A stretch of 64,000 nucleotides of DNA from Streptomyces actinomycinicus (GCF_016741775.1 NZ_JAERRK010000019.1:62001-126000); one strand, 5' to 3'. Shown: positions 10,356-19,156, counted from the stretch's first letter. The notes: a model not told the origin generated them from the sequence alone. Numbers and translations are program-made.

Positions 10356-10390
10356 TTGCCTGTGCGGCAATTTTATTGCCTCAGAGGCAA
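10356..10390. promoter_or_regulatory. Paired palindromic operators of the XRE-cupin gene
   Basis: TTGCCTGTGCGGCAA (10356-10370) and TTGCCTCAGAGGCAA (10376-10390) share the arms TTGCC/GGCAA. Their centres are 20 bp apart, about two helical turns, so two dimers would bind on one face. A leftward -10 box TAAAAT sits exactly between them. Confidence 0.75.
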
Positions 10391-10483
10391 ACCAGCCTCC
10401 GGCCCCCGAACCAGCCCCCGCTCCCCCAGAGCATCGGCGCGCCCGCCCGTCCCGGTGCGCCCCTGCTACGATCATGACCAGGA

Positions 10484-10499
10484 TTTGAACGCGTTCAAA
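10484..10499. promoter_or_regulatory. 16-bp perfect palindrome before the 94-aa membrane protein
   Basis: TTTGAACGCGTTCAAA is perfectly self-complementary and lies 15 bp before the start codon, downstream of a likely -10 (TACGAT, 10467-10472). It would cover the region from about +5 to +20, an ideal repressor position. GAAC-GC-GTTC symmetry is typical of TetR-family sites; no regulator gene adjoins it. Confidence 0.65.
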
Positions 10500-10513
10500 C
10501 CAAGGGGGACCCC

Positions 10514-10798
10514 ATGCCTGCGAGCACCACGACCGACCGGACCGACACACCCGCCGGCGCCCTCGGTCCCACCGCACTCGTCTTCGGGGCCCTGGCCGCG
10601 GCGGGCCTGTGGCCGACGCTCACCTTCGGCCTGCTGCCCTGGACGCTCATGGCCGGGGGACTCGCCGTCACGTTCGGTCTGATGGGCGTGCACCACGCCC
10701 GCCGGGGCGCAGGCCGCATGGTGACCTCCGTGACGGGAGCCGTCCTCGGCACGATCGGACTGCTCTGGCCCTTCGTCCTGATCATGTCCCTCTACTGA
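10514..10798 (+). CDS. 94-aa small membrane protein
   Basis: The N-terminal 15 residues are Thr-rich and polar. Three hydrophobic segments follow (about 18-38, 40-60 and 70-93) with a basic loop HHARRGAGR between the last two. The layout resembles DUF4190-type small membrane proteins, but I do not recognise the family surely. AGGGGGA precedes the ATG. It is convergent with the hopanoid operon, only 4 bp from the aminotransferase stop. Control by a repressor binding the palindrome at 10484-10499 is likely. Confidence 0.75.
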   Translation: MPASTTTDRTDTPAGALGPTALVFGALAAAGLWPTLTFGLLPWTLMAGGLAVTFGLMGVHHARRGAGRMVTSVTGAVLGTIGLLWPFVLIMSLY

Positions 10799-10802
10799 GC
10801 GG

Positions 10803-12188
10803 TCAGCGGTTCGCCACCGCCTGCTTGATGAGGGTCTTCCCGAAGTCCCACATCAGTCCGCCGCCACCGTGTGCGTCGTCCATCACCGCGGTGAACGCCT
10901 CCACGAACCGGTCCACGTCCGCCCCGTCGAGGACCAACGGCGGAATGAGCTTGATCACCTCCAGGTGGTCGCCGGAGACCTGGGTGAGGATCCGGTGCTT
11001 CTGCAGCAGCGGTACGACGACCATCTGCGCGAACAGGCCCTTGCGGGCCGTCTGCAGCATGGTCCAGCGGCTGCGCAGCTTCAGTGAGGAGGGCCTGCCG
11101 AACTCGATGCCGATCATCAGGCCCCGGCCGCGGACGTCGGCGAGCAGCTCGTACCGGTCGACGAGTGCGGTCAGCCGGGACTTGAGCAGCTCACCGGTCG
11201 TCCGTACCCCGGCGACGATCTGCTCGTTCTCCATGACCGACAGCACGGCGAGGCCGCACGCCATGGCCTGGGCGTTGGCGCCGAAGCTCGCCGAGTGGAC
11301 CAGGACGCGGTCCATGGACGAGTAGACCTTCTTGAAGATCCACTCCTTTCCCAGGGTGGCGCCGACCGGGACGTACCCGCCGGACAGCGCCTTGGCCACG
11401 CACACCAGGTCGGGTTCGACGCCGTCCTCGTGCTGGTAGGCGTAGAAGTCGCCGGTGCGGCCCAGGCCGGTCTGCACCTCGTCGGCGATGAGCAGCGCCT
11501 TGTGCGCCCGCAGCAGTTCCTGCGCGGCGCGCAGATAGCCGGGCGGGGCCTCGTGCACGCCCTTGCCCTGGATCGGCTCCACGATCAGGGCGGCCACGTC
11601 GCCCTTCTTCAGCTCCCGGGCGAGAGCGTCGAGATCGCCCAGCGGTACGGCGGTGTCGGGCAGCAGCGGGGCGAAGCCGTCCCGGAAGCCGCTCTCGCCG
11701 TTGACCGACAGCGAGCCGGTGGTCAGGCCGTGGAAGGCGTGGTCGCAGTAGAGGATCCGCGGCCTGCCGGTGGCGTAGCGGGCGAACTTCAGGGCCGTCT
11801 CCACCGCTTCGGTGCCGCTGTTGCCGAAGAACACCCGGTCCAGGTGCGGGCTGTGGGTGAGGAGCCGCTCGGCGAGCAGGCCGGGCAGTGGCTGGCAGTC
11901 GAAGCGGGTCAGGTCGGCGAGGTCGAGGTCGAGCACGTCGTGCAGCGCCTTGCGGACGACCGGGTGGTGGCGGCCCAGCCCCATCACCCCGAACCCGGCG
12001 AGCATGTCCAGGTGGTCGTTGCCGTCCGCGTCGAAGAAGTGGGCACCCTCGGCGCGCTCGTAGACCTTGTCGAAGCCGATGGTGTGCAGCATGCGCGGGA
12101 GCTGCGGATTGAGGTACTTCGCGTGCAGCTCGTAGCGTTCGGCTCCGCGCTCGGCGAGCAGGGCGCCGAGGTCGAACTCCGTGCTCAT
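10803..12188 (-). CDS. hpnO: Class-III PLP aminotransferase of the hopanoid operon (HpnO-like)
   Basis: A 461-aa ornithine-aminotransferase-like enzyme. The PLP Asp lies in IADEVQTGLGRTG (D236) and the Schiff-base Lys in VAKALSGGYVP (K266). In hopanoid producers the homologous enzyme aminates the C35 side chain to give aminobacteriohopanetriol; last place in this operon supports that role. The ATG overlaps the dxs stop codon as ATGA, predicting translational coupling. The N-terminal 35 residues before the fold may be a partner-interaction segment. Confidence 0.85.
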   Translation of the reverse strand: MSTEFDLGALLAERGAERYELHAKYLNPQLPRMLHTIGFDKVYERAEGAHFFDADGNDHLDMLAGFGVMGLGRHHPVVRKALHDVLDLDLADLTRFDCQPLPGLLAERLLTHSPHLDRVFFGNSGTEAVETALKFARYATGRPRILYCDHAFHGLTTGSLSVNGESGFRDGFAPLLPDTAVPLGDLDALARELKKGDVAALIVEPIQGKGVHEAPPGYLRAAQELLRAHKALLIADEVQTGLGRTGDFYAYQHEDGVEPDLVCVAKALSGGYVPVGATLGKEWIFKKVYSSMDRVLVHSASFGANAQAMACGLAVLSVMENEQIVAGVRTTGELLKSRLTALVDRYELLADVRGRGLMIGIEFGRPSSLKLRSRWTMLQTARKGLFAQMVVVPLLQKHRILTQVSGDHLEVIKLIPPLVLDGADVDRFVEAFTAVMDDAHGGGGLMWDFGKTLIKQAVANR

Positions 12189-14167
12189 TCACTCTCCTTG
12201 TCGGCGCCCCCGAGGGGCGCGGGGAACTGCGCGACCAGCCCCGGCGGCGCCGCGGGCGCGATACGGCCTTCCTCGGCGCTTCCCGAGGCGCACCCGGCGT
12301 CCCGCACCGCGAGACTCGCGCTGATCCGCCCGGCGATCTCGACGGGCGTGAGACCGATGTCGGCCAGCACCTCACTGCGTTTGGCGTGCGCGAGGAACTG
12401 CTCCGGGATGCCGAACCGCCGTACCGGCACGTCCACGTCGGCGTCACCGAGGGCCAGCGCCACCGCCGAACCGACGCCGGCCGCACGGCTGTTGTCCTCG
12501 ACGACGGCCACCAGGCGGTGCTCGGCCGCGAGACCGGGCAGAGCGGCATCGACCGGTTTGACCCAACGGGGGTCGACCACCGTGCAGCCGATGCCCCGGG
12601 CCCTGAGCAGCTCCGCCGCCTGCAGGCACACGGGTGCCATCACGCCGACGGCCACCAGCAGCACCTCGGGACGTCCGGCCCGGTGCAGCACGTCCATCCC
12701 GCCGACCCGGTCGAGCGCCGGGACCTCCGGGCCGACGGACTCCTTCGGGAAGCGGACCAGGGTGGGCGCGTCGTCCACGGCGACCGCCTCGCGCAGCTGG
12801 GCTCGCAGCTGGTCGGCGTCGCGCGGGGCGGCGATCCGCAGGCCCGGGACGACCTGGAGGACCGACATGTCCCACATGCCGTTGTGGGAGGCGCCGTCGG
12901 TGCCGGTGACCCCGGCCCGGTCCAGCACGAACGTGACCCCGCAGCGGTGCAGGGCGACGTCCATCAGCAGCTGGTCGAACGCCCGGTTGAGGAAGGTGGC
13001 GTAGACGGCGACGACCGGGTGCAGACCGCCGGTGGCGAGGCCGGCCGCCGACACGGCGGCGTGCTGCTCGGCGATGCCCACGTCCCAGACCCGGCCCGGG
13101 AAGCGCTCGGCGAACCGGCCGAGACCGACCGGGTGCAGCATGGCGGCCGTGATCGCCACGACGTCCTCGCGCTCCTCCCCGATCCGCACCATCTCCTCGC
13201 CGAAGACCGAGGTCCAGGACGGGCCGCCGGACGGGGCGAGCGGCTCGCAGGTGAGCGGGTCCATCACGCCGACGCTGTGGAAGTGATCCTCCTCGTGCGC
13301 GAGTGCGGGCTCGTAACCGCGGCCCTTCTCGGTCAGGCAGTGGACCAGGACGGGACCGTGGAACCGTTTCGCGCGGCGCAGCGCCGACTCGACGGCCTTG
13401 ATGTCGTGGCCGTCGATCGGCCCGAGGTACTTCAGCCCCAGGTCCTCGAACATGCCCTGGGGGGCGAAGGCGTCCTTGAAGCCCTTCTTGGCGCCGTGCA
13501 GGGACTCGTAGAGCGTGTGGCCGACGACCGGGGTGCGCTGCAGCACGTCCTTGCCCCAGGCGAGCATCTTCTCGTAGCCGTCGGTGGTGCGCAGGGTGGC
13601 GAGGTGGTTGGCGAGGCCGCCGATGGTGGGGGCGTACGAGCGCTCGTTGTCGTTGACGACGATGATGAGCGGGCGGTCCCTGGCGGCGGCGATGTTGTTC
13701 AGCGCCTCCCAGGCCATGCCGCCCGTCAGCGCGCCGTCACCGATGACCGCGACCACATGGCCCGGCTCCCCCTGGACCTGACGGGCCTTGGCGAGGCCGT
13801 CGGCCCAGCCGAGGGCGGTGGATGCGTGGCTGTTCTCGATGACGTCGTGCTCGGATTCCTCGCGCGAGGGGTAGCCGGACAGGCCGCCCTTGCCGCGCAG
13901 CTTGGAGAAGTCCTGACGGCCGGTCAGCAGTTTGTGCACGTAGCTCTGGTGACCGGTGTCCCACAGGATGCGGTCGGCCGGCGACTCGAACACCCGGTGG
14001 AGTGCGACGGAGAGTTCCACCACCCCCAGATTGGGCCCGAGGTGACCGCCGGTCCTCGACACCGCGTGCACCAGGAACTCACGTATCTCTCCGGACAGTT
14101 CACCGAGTTCCGCCTCGGACAGCGCCTTCAGGTCGCGTGGTCCCCGGATGGTCTCCAGAATGCTCAC
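12185..14167 (-). CDS. dxs: 1-deoxy-D-xylulose-5-phosphate synthase
   Basis: A 660-aa thiamine-diphosphate enzyme that condenses pyruvate and glyceraldehyde 3-phosphate, the first MEP-pathway step. It has the substrate His region GHQSYVHKLLTGR, the TPP motif GDGALTGGMAWEALNN, a pyrimidine-binding domain and a transketolase C-domain. GTG start after GAGAGGGGG. The last roughly 30 residues differ from the usual Dxs end because the gene tail contains a copy of an intergenic repeat (12214-12234), which encodes GLVAQFPAPLGG. Within the hopanoid operon it probably supplies extra isoprenoid precursors; a second housekeeping dxs elsewhere is expected in this genus. Confidence 0.95.
   Translation of the reverse strand: MSILETIRGPRDLKALSEAELGELSGEIREFLVHAVSRTGGHLGPNLGVVELSVALHRVFESPADRILWDTGHQSYVHKLLTGRQDFSKLRGKGGLSGYPSREESEHDVIENSHASTALGWADGLAKARQVQGEPGHVVAVIGDGALTGGMAWEALNNIAAARDRPLIIVVNDNERSYAPTIGGLANHLATLRTTDGYEKMLAWGKDVLQRTPVVGHTLYESLHGAKKGFKDAFAPQGMFEDLGLKYLGPIDGHDIKAVESALRRAKRFHGPVLVHCLTEKGRGYEPALAHEEDHFHSVGVMDPLTCEPLAPSGGPSWTSVFGEEMVRIGEEREDVVAITAAMLHPVGLGRFAERFPGRVWDVGIAEQHAAVSAAGLATGGLHPVVAVYATFLNRAFDQLLMDVALHRCGVTFVLDRAGVTGTDGASHNGMWDMSVLQVVPGLRIAAPRDADQLRAQLREAVAVDDAPTLVRFPKESVGPEVPALDRVGGMDVLHRAGRPEVLLVAVGVMAPVCLQAAELLRARGIGCTVVDPRWVKPVDAALPGLAAEHRLVAVVEDNSRAAGVGSAVALALGDADVDVPVRRFGIPEQFLAHAKRSEVLADIGLTPVEIAGRISASLAVRDAGCASGSAEEGRIAPAAPPGLVAQFPAPLGGADKESE
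12214..12234. repeat. Streptomyces-type intergenic repeat within the 3' end of dxs
   Basis: The core GGGCGCGGGGAACTGCGCGA is identical to 43560-43579 in the same window. I recall this sequence as a widespread repeat in Streptomyces intergenic DNA; that is memory, not a search. Here it lies inside the coding tail of dxs. Confidence 0.7.
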
Positions 14168-14198
14168 GCTCGGGCCCCCTCTCGGTCCGTGCCTTGCC

Positions 14199-15332
14199 TC
14201 AACTCGACTGTTCTGCGGGGCTCGTCCGTTCGGCGAGCTTCATGGCCTCCTCGATGAGGGTTTCCACGATCCTCGACTCGGGCACGGTCTTGACGACCTC
14301 GCCCTTGACGAAGATCTGACCCTTGCCGTTGCCCGAGGCAACTCCGAGGTCGGCCTCCCTGGCCTCCCCCGGACCGTTGACCACGCACCCCATCACCGCC
14401 ACCCTCAGCGGCACTTCCATGCCGTCCAGACCCGCGGTGACCTCCTCGGCGAGCTTGTACACGTCCACCTGGGCCCGGCCGCAGGACGGACACGAGACGA
14501 TCTCGAGGCGCCGCTGCCGCAGCCCCAGCGACTCCAGGATCTGGATGCCGACCTTGACCTCCTCGGCGGGCGGCGCACTCAGCGACACGCGGACGGTGTC
14601 GCCGATGCCCCGGGAGAGCAACGCCCCGAAGGCCACCGCCGACTTGATCGTGCCCTGGAACGCCGGGCCGGCTTCCGTGACCCCCAGGTGCAGCGGGTAG
14701 TCGCAGCTCTCGGCGAGCTGCGTGTACGCCTCGATCATCACGACGGGGTCGTTGTGCTTGACGGAGATCTTGATGTCCCGGAAGCCGTGCTCCTCGAAGA
14801 GCGAGGCCTCCCACAGCGCGCTCTCGACCAGCGCCTCGGGGGTCGCCCTGCCGTGCTTCTGCAGCAGCCTCCGGTCCAGGGAGCCGGCGTTGACCCCGAT
14901 GCGGACCGGCGTGCCGCGCTCCCCGGCGGCGCGCGCGATCGCCCTGACCTGGTCGTCGAACTTCTTGATGTTGCCCGGGTTGACGCGCACCGCCGCACAG
15001 CCCGCCTCGAGGGCGGCGAACACGTACTTCGGCTGGAAGTGGATGTCCGCGATCACCGGGATCTGCGACTTGCGGGCGATGGTCGCGAGGGCGTCCGCGT
15101 CGTCCTGCGTGGGGCAGGCGACGCGGACGATCTGGCAGCCGGCCGCGGTGAGTTCCGCGATCTGCTGCAGGGTGGCGCCGATGTCGGACGTACGGGTCGT
15201 GGTCATCGACTGCACCGACACCGGGGCTCCTCCCCCGACCGCCACCGGCCCGACGTGGATCTGCCGCGACCGCCGTCGCGGCGCGACCGGACGGGCCGGT
15301 ACCTCGGGGACGCCCAGGGGAACGGCGGTCAC
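14199..15332 (-). CDS. ispG: 4-hydroxy-3-methylbut-2-enyl diphosphate synthase (flavodoxin/ferredoxin)
   Basis: A 377-aa MEP-pathway enzyme that converts MEcPP to HMBPP. The TIM-barrel part begins VAVGGGAPVSVQSM, and the [4Fe-4S] ligands are in CPSCGR, CVVNGPGE and the conserved Glu of GPGE. Two adjacent GTG codons (15335 and 15332) are possible starts; 15332 gives the better 7-nt spacing from GGGAG. The preceding hpnH stop is 2-5 nt away, so the genes are tightly coupled. It acts with dxs in the same operon to raise isoprenoid flux for hopanoids. Confidence 0.94.
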   Translation of the reverse strand: MTAVPLGVPEVPARPVAPRRRSRQIHVGPVAVGGGAPVSVQSMTTTRTSDIGATLQQIAELTAAGCQIVRVACPTQDDADALATIARKSQIPVIADIHFQPKYVFAALEAGCAAVRVNPGNIKKFDDQVRAIARAAGERGTPVRIGVNAGSLDRRLLQKHGRATPEALVESALWEASLFEEHGFRDIKISVKHNDPVVMIEAYTQLAESCDYPLHLGVTEAGPAFQGTIKSAVAFGALLSRGIGDTVRVSLSAPPAEEVKVGIQILESLGLRQRRLEIVSCPSCGRAQVDVYKLAEEVTAGLDGMEVPLRVAVMGCVVNGPGEAREADLGVASGNGKGQIFVKGEVVKTVPESRIVETLIEEAMKLAERTSPAEQSS

Positions 15333-15336
15333 CACG

Positions 15337-16359
15337 TCACTCCCGGTTGCCGGAGACGGTCTCGCGCATGGCACGCAAGGACTCCTTCAGGGAGCCCATG
15401 GTGGCCAGGACGGCGGTCGGCTCGTAGCCGCAGTGCGCCATGCAGTTGTCGCAGCGCGGGTCCTTGCCGCGGCCGTACTTGTCCCAGTCGGTCTCCTCCA
15501 CCAGTTCCCGGTACGTCGGCACGTATCCGTCGCTCATCAGGTAGCAGGGGCGCTGCCAGCCGAAGAGCGAGTAGTTCGGGATCGCCCACGCCGTGCACGG
15601 GAAGTCGACCTTGCCCTCCAGGAAGTCCAGGAAGAGCGGGGAGTGGTTGAGCCGCCACTTCTTGCGGTTGCCGCCCGCGAAGGCCTTCTTGAACAGCTCG
15701 CGGGTCTGCTCGACCCCGAGGAAGTGCTCCTGGTCGGGTGCCTTCTCGTAGGCGTAGGCGGGCGAGATCATCATCTCGTCGACCTTGAGGTCGTCGTTGA
15801 GGAAGTTGAGCACCTCGATGACGGTCTGCGGGGTGTCGGTGTTGAAGAAGGTGGAGTTGGTGGTCACCCGGAAGCCGCGCCGCTTGGCCTCCTTGATGGC
15901 CTCCACCGCCTCGTCGAACACCCCTTCCTTCGCGACGGACTCGTCGTGCCGCTCGCGCAGCCCGTCGATGTGCACCGCGAAGGCGAAGTAGGGCGAGGGC
16001 TTGAACATGTCCATCTTCTTGCGGAGCAACATGGCGTTGGTGCACAGGAAGACGTATTTCCGCTTCGCCACCAGCTGCCGTACGATCTCGTCGATCTGAG
16101 GATGCATCAGGGGTTCGCCGCCGGCGATGGACACCATCGGCGCACCGGACTCCAGGACCGCGCCCACGGCCTGCGCCACCGGCATGCGCTGCTTGAGCAC
16201 ACCCGCCGGGTGCTGGATCTTGCCGCAGCCCTCGCACTTGAGGTTACAGGCGAAGAGCGGCTCCAGCTCCACGATGAGCGGGAACTTGTCCCGCCTGCGC
16301 AGCTTCTGTTCAGCCAGGTAAGTAGCGACCTTGATGGACTGACGCAACGGCATGGCCAT
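15337..16359 (-). CDS. hpnH: Adenosyl-hopene transferase HpnH (radical SAM)
   Basis: A 340-aa radical SAM enzyme with CNLKCEGC (CxxxCxxC cluster motif) and a C-terminal DUF3463-type part containing CDNCMAHCGYEP. HpnH adds the 5'-deoxyadenosyl radical to diploptene (hop-22(29)-ene), giving adenosylhopane, the first C35 hopanoid. ATG at 16359 is chosen because GGAGGTGAG lies 7 nt upstream; that ribosome site overlaps the hpnG stop codon. It lies directly after hpnG, the next enzyme in the pathway. Confidence 0.95.
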   Translation of the reverse strand: MAMPLRQSIKVATYLAEQKLRRRDKFPLIVELEPLFACNLKCEGCGKIQHPAGVLKQRMPVAQAVGAVLESGAPMVSIAGGEPLMHPQIDEIVRQLVAKRKYVFLCTNAMLLRKKMDMFKPSPYFAFAVHIDGLRERHDESVAKEGVFDEAVEAIKEAKRRGFRVTTNSTFFNTDTPQTVIEVLNFLNDDLKVDEMMISPAYAYEKAPDQEHFLGVEQTRELFKKAFAGGNRKKWRLNHSPLFLDFLEGKVDFPCTAWAIPNYSLFGWQRPCYLMSDGYVPTYRELVEETDWDKYGRGKDPRCDNCMAHCGYEPTAVLATMGSLKESLRAMRETVSGNRE

Positions 16360-16364
16360 CTGGC

Positions 16365-17006
16365 TCACCTCCGGGGGAGCAGCAAGGAACGGTGCCATTC
16401 GAAAAGAGCGGGAAGGATGGATCGGAGAACACGGAAGGCTGATATTCCACCGCGTACCGTGCCGATCCGGACGAGTTCATGTTCTGGAGCGTCCACGACC
16501 ACCCGGACGGCCGCAACCGGGCGGGGGCCCGTGCGGACGGCGCCGAGGAGGGTGGCCGCCGACTCCATGTCGACCGCGATCGCGCCGGTCGCGAGCAGTG
16601 CCGAGCGCTCGTGGCCGCGCACGACGTGGTCGGAGCCGGTCAGCGGGCCGGTGTGCACGGTGCGTCCGGGCAGCAGACGCACGAGTTCCTTCACGAGGAG
16701 TTCGGTGCCGACGCACGGGACGGTCCCGCGCGGGTCCCGGGTCTCCTCGGCGACCACCAGGTCGCCGGGGTGCATCCCGGGGGCGAGTCCGGCACAGAAG
16801 CCGGTGGCCAGCACGGCCGCGTCGGTGTGCGCCGGAGCGGCCAGCTGTCCCGTGACGCAGCGTTCCGCCGCACGGGGGCCCATGCCCGTGCGGACGAAGA
16901 CGACCGGCCCGTCCGCCCCGCTCCGGTCGCCGGTGCGCAGGGCGAGGTGCTCGATGCCGAGCGCGCAGGCGATCAGCAGCGGGGCCGGAACGGGCTGGTG
17001 GCTCAA
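16365..17006 (-). CDS. hpnG: Hopanoid nucleosidase HpnG (phosphorylase-like)
   Basis: A 213-aa MTA/SAH-nucleosidase-fold protein with VDMESAA, the family's ribose-binding Met-Glu. HpnG removes adenine from adenosylhopane to give ribosylhopane or its phosphate. TTG start: it follows the shc stop by one base (TGAATTG) and GGGGGAG is 7 nt upstream. Similarity is lower than for most operon genes, but position between shc and hpnH makes the call firm. Confidence 0.9.
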   Translation of the reverse strand: MSHQPVPAPLLIACALGIEHLALRTGDRSGADGPVVFVRTGMGPRAAERCVTGQLAAPAHTDAAVLATGFCAGLAPGMHPGDLVVAEETRDPRGTVPCVGTELLVKELVRLLPGRTVHTGPLTGSDHVVRGHERSALLATGAIAVDMESAATLLGAVRTGPRPVAAVRVVVDAPEHELVRIGTVRGGISAFRVLRSILPALFEWHRSLLLPRR

Positions 17007-17007
17007 T

Positions 17008-19038
17008 TCAGCTCCCCCCGGCCCGCGCGGCGGCCTTCCCGGCGCGGGCGAGCAGGTTCCGCTCGAAGGGGTCTCCGTGCAGGTACCGGCCGAGCGCGGT
17101 GAGCGGGAACACCTGCCGGTAGAGGTGGTAGTTGATGGAGAAGTCCCAGGGGAAGCCGGTGCCCGTGAAGTACGGCTCGTCCCAGCTGCCGTCCTCCCGC
17201 TGCGTCGCGGCCAGCCACTGGACGCCGCGCTCGACGGCCTTGGAGTCCTTCTCGCCCGCCGCGAGCAGCGCCATCAGCGCCCATGCGGTCTGTGAGGCGG
17301 TGGAGGCGCCCCGGCCGCTCCACTCCTTGACGTGCTTGTAGGAGCGCAGGTCCTCGCCCCAGCCGCCGTCGTCGTTCTGGACGCTCTCCAGCCAGGCCAC
17401 GGCCCGCCGGATCGCCGGGTGCGAGCCGGGCAGTCCGGCCGCGGTGAGCGCGGGGACGACCGAGCCGGTGCCGTAGATGTAGTTGACGCCCCAGCGGCCG
17501 AACCAGGACCCGTCGGGCTCCTGTTCGGCGAGCAGCCAGTCGATGCCGCGCCGGGTGCGCGGGTCGTGGGCCAGGCCCTCGGCGGCGAGCATCTCCACGA
17601 CGTGCGCGGTGACGTCCGCGGACGGCGGGTCGATGACCTCGCCGAAGTCGCAGAACGGCAGCCGGTTCGGGAACGGGCTGGTGTTGTCGACGTCGAAGGC
17701 GCCCCAGGCGCCGTTCTTCGACTGCATCCCGAGGTTCCAGCGGACGGCCCGCCCGATGGCGTGGTCGACCCGCTCGGGGTCGTGGTGCCGGACCCGGCGC
17801 AGGGCGAGGGCGACCTCGGCGGTGTCGTCGATGTCCGGGTAGTTGTCGTTGTGGAACTCGAACGCCCAGCCACCCGGGGGCAGCTGGGGTCGTTTCACTG
17901 CCCAGTCGCCGGGCCGGACGATCTCCTCGCCCAGCATCCAGTCGGCCGCCTTGACCAGTTGCGGATGGTCGGCGGGGAGCCCTGCGTCGACGAGGGCGAT
18001 GGTGGCGAGGCAGGTGTCCCACACCGGGGACTGGCAGGCCTCGATCATCCGGGCGCCGTCCTCGCGCCAGACGGCGAAACGGTCCAGCGAGGCGAGGCCC
18101 TCGCGCATCACCGGATGCTGGAGGTCGTAGCCGAGCAGGTGCAGGGCGATGACCGAGTACACGGCGGGGGGCTGGATGCCGCCCCAGCAGCCGTCGTTCT
18201 CCTGCCGCTCGATGATCCAGCGGGCGGCGGAGTTCATCGCGGCCCTGCGCAGTCCGCGCGGGACGACCTTGCGCAACCGGTGCAGCGCCTTGTCCAGACG
18301 CTGGAAGGCGCCGTCCCAACTGGTCACGGGCGCGAGGGGCTTGCGCGGTCCGGGGTTGGCCGGGTCGGTGTGCAGCTCGTCCAGCGGGAAGGGCGCCGGG
18401 CGCACCGGGCGCTTGGCCGAGACGATGGTGAGCGGCACGATGGTCTGCCGGGCCCAGCAGCCGAAGTCGTAGATGTTGAGCGGCATCCAGGACGGGAAGT
18501 AGATCAGCTCCGGCGGCAGTTCGGGCAGGTCCTCCCACTTCCACCAGCCGAACAGGGCCAGCCAGATCCGGGTGAAGACGCGGCAGGCGGCGATGCCGCC
18601 GCGCTCGCGGATCCAGGCGGACGCCCTGGCCATGTGCGGGGCGTCGGGCTCGTCGCCGGCCAGCCGCAGGGCGACGTACGCCTCGACGGTGGCGGAGAGT
18701 TCGCCGGGTCCGCCGTAGAAGGTGGCCCAGGTGCCGTCCTCGCGCTGCTCGCCACGGATGAACTTCGCGGCGGCCCGGGTCGTCGACTCGTCGCGGATGC
18801 CCAGGAACTGACGGAGCAGCAGGTCCTCGGCGTCCATGGTGACGTTGGTCTCCAGGTCGCCCTTCCACCAGCCCTGGTCGTCCTGCCGGGAGAGCAGGAA
18901 GTCGGTGGCGCGCCGTGCGGCGTGTGCGGCGGCTTCTTGTACCCCGGCCGCCTCGGGGGTGGTGAGCGTGGTGTCGCTGGCCGCGGCAGCGCGGGACGGC
19001 AAGGTCGCCCCGGTGCTTCCGTCGGTCGTCGCTGTCAT
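17008..19038 (-). CDS. shc: Squalene-hopene cyclase
   Basis: A 676-aa triterpene cyclase. The acid catalyst motif DIDDT is at about 402-406 and several QW repeats are visible (for example QDDQGWWKGD, SKNGAWGAFD, NDDGGWGED, REDGSWDEPY). It converts squalene to hopene and diplopterol at the membrane. ATG at 19038 follows GGGGAAG; an in-frame upstream extension to 19116 has no ribosome site. It is separated from the prenyl synthase by 118 bp holding a hairpin (19089-19122), the only sizeable internal gap among the enzyme genes of the operon. Confidence 0.97.
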   Translation of the reverse strand: MTATTDGSTGATLPSRAAAASDTTLTTPEAAGVQEAAAHAARRATDFLLSRQDDQGWWKGDLETNVTMDAEDLLLRQFLGIRDESTTRAAAKFIRGEQREDGTWATFYGGPGELSATVEAYVALRLAGDEPDAPHMARASAWIRERGGIAACRVFTRIWLALFGWWKWEDLPELPPELIYFPSWMPLNIYDFGCWARQTIVPLTIVSAKRPVRPAPFPLDELHTDPANPGPRKPLAPVTSWDGAFQRLDKALHRLRKVVPRGLRRAAMNSAARWIIERQENDGCWGGIQPPAVYSVIALHLLGYDLQHPVMREGLASLDRFAVWREDGARMIEACQSPVWDTCLATIALVDAGLPADHPQLVKAADWMLGEEIVRPGDWAVKRPQLPPGGWAFEFHNDNYPDIDDTAEVALALRRVRHHDPERVDHAIGRAVRWNLGMQSKNGAWGAFDVDNTSPFPNRLPFCDFGEVIDPPSADVTAHVVEMLAAEGLAHDPRTRRGIDWLLAEQEPDGSWFGRWGVNYIYGTGSVVPALTAAGLPGSHPAIRRAVAWLESVQNDDGGWGEDLRSYKHVKEWSGRGASTASQTAWALMALLAAGEKDSKAVERGVQWLAATQREDGSWDEPYFTGTGFPWDFSINYHLYRQVFPLTALGRYLHGDPFERNLLARAGKAAARAGGS

Positions 19039-19088
19039 GGCTTCCCCTTCGTGCAGTCGTGCGAGTCGTGCTGCTGTGGGTCCGCCGT

Positions 19089-19122
19089 CGGCCGGTGTCC
19101 GCAGCTCCCGCGGCACCGGCCG
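19089..19122 (-). other. Intra-operon hairpin between prenyl synthase and shc
   Basis: CGGCCGGTG (19089-19097) and CACCGGCCG (19114-19122) form a 9-bp perfect stem with a 16-nt loop in the untranslated gap upstream of shc. It could attenuate transcription or define an RNA-processing site; no U-run follows. Confidence 0.5.
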
Positions 19123-19156
19123 GCGACTACGCGCGGCGTTGTCTAGGCGATGGTGA

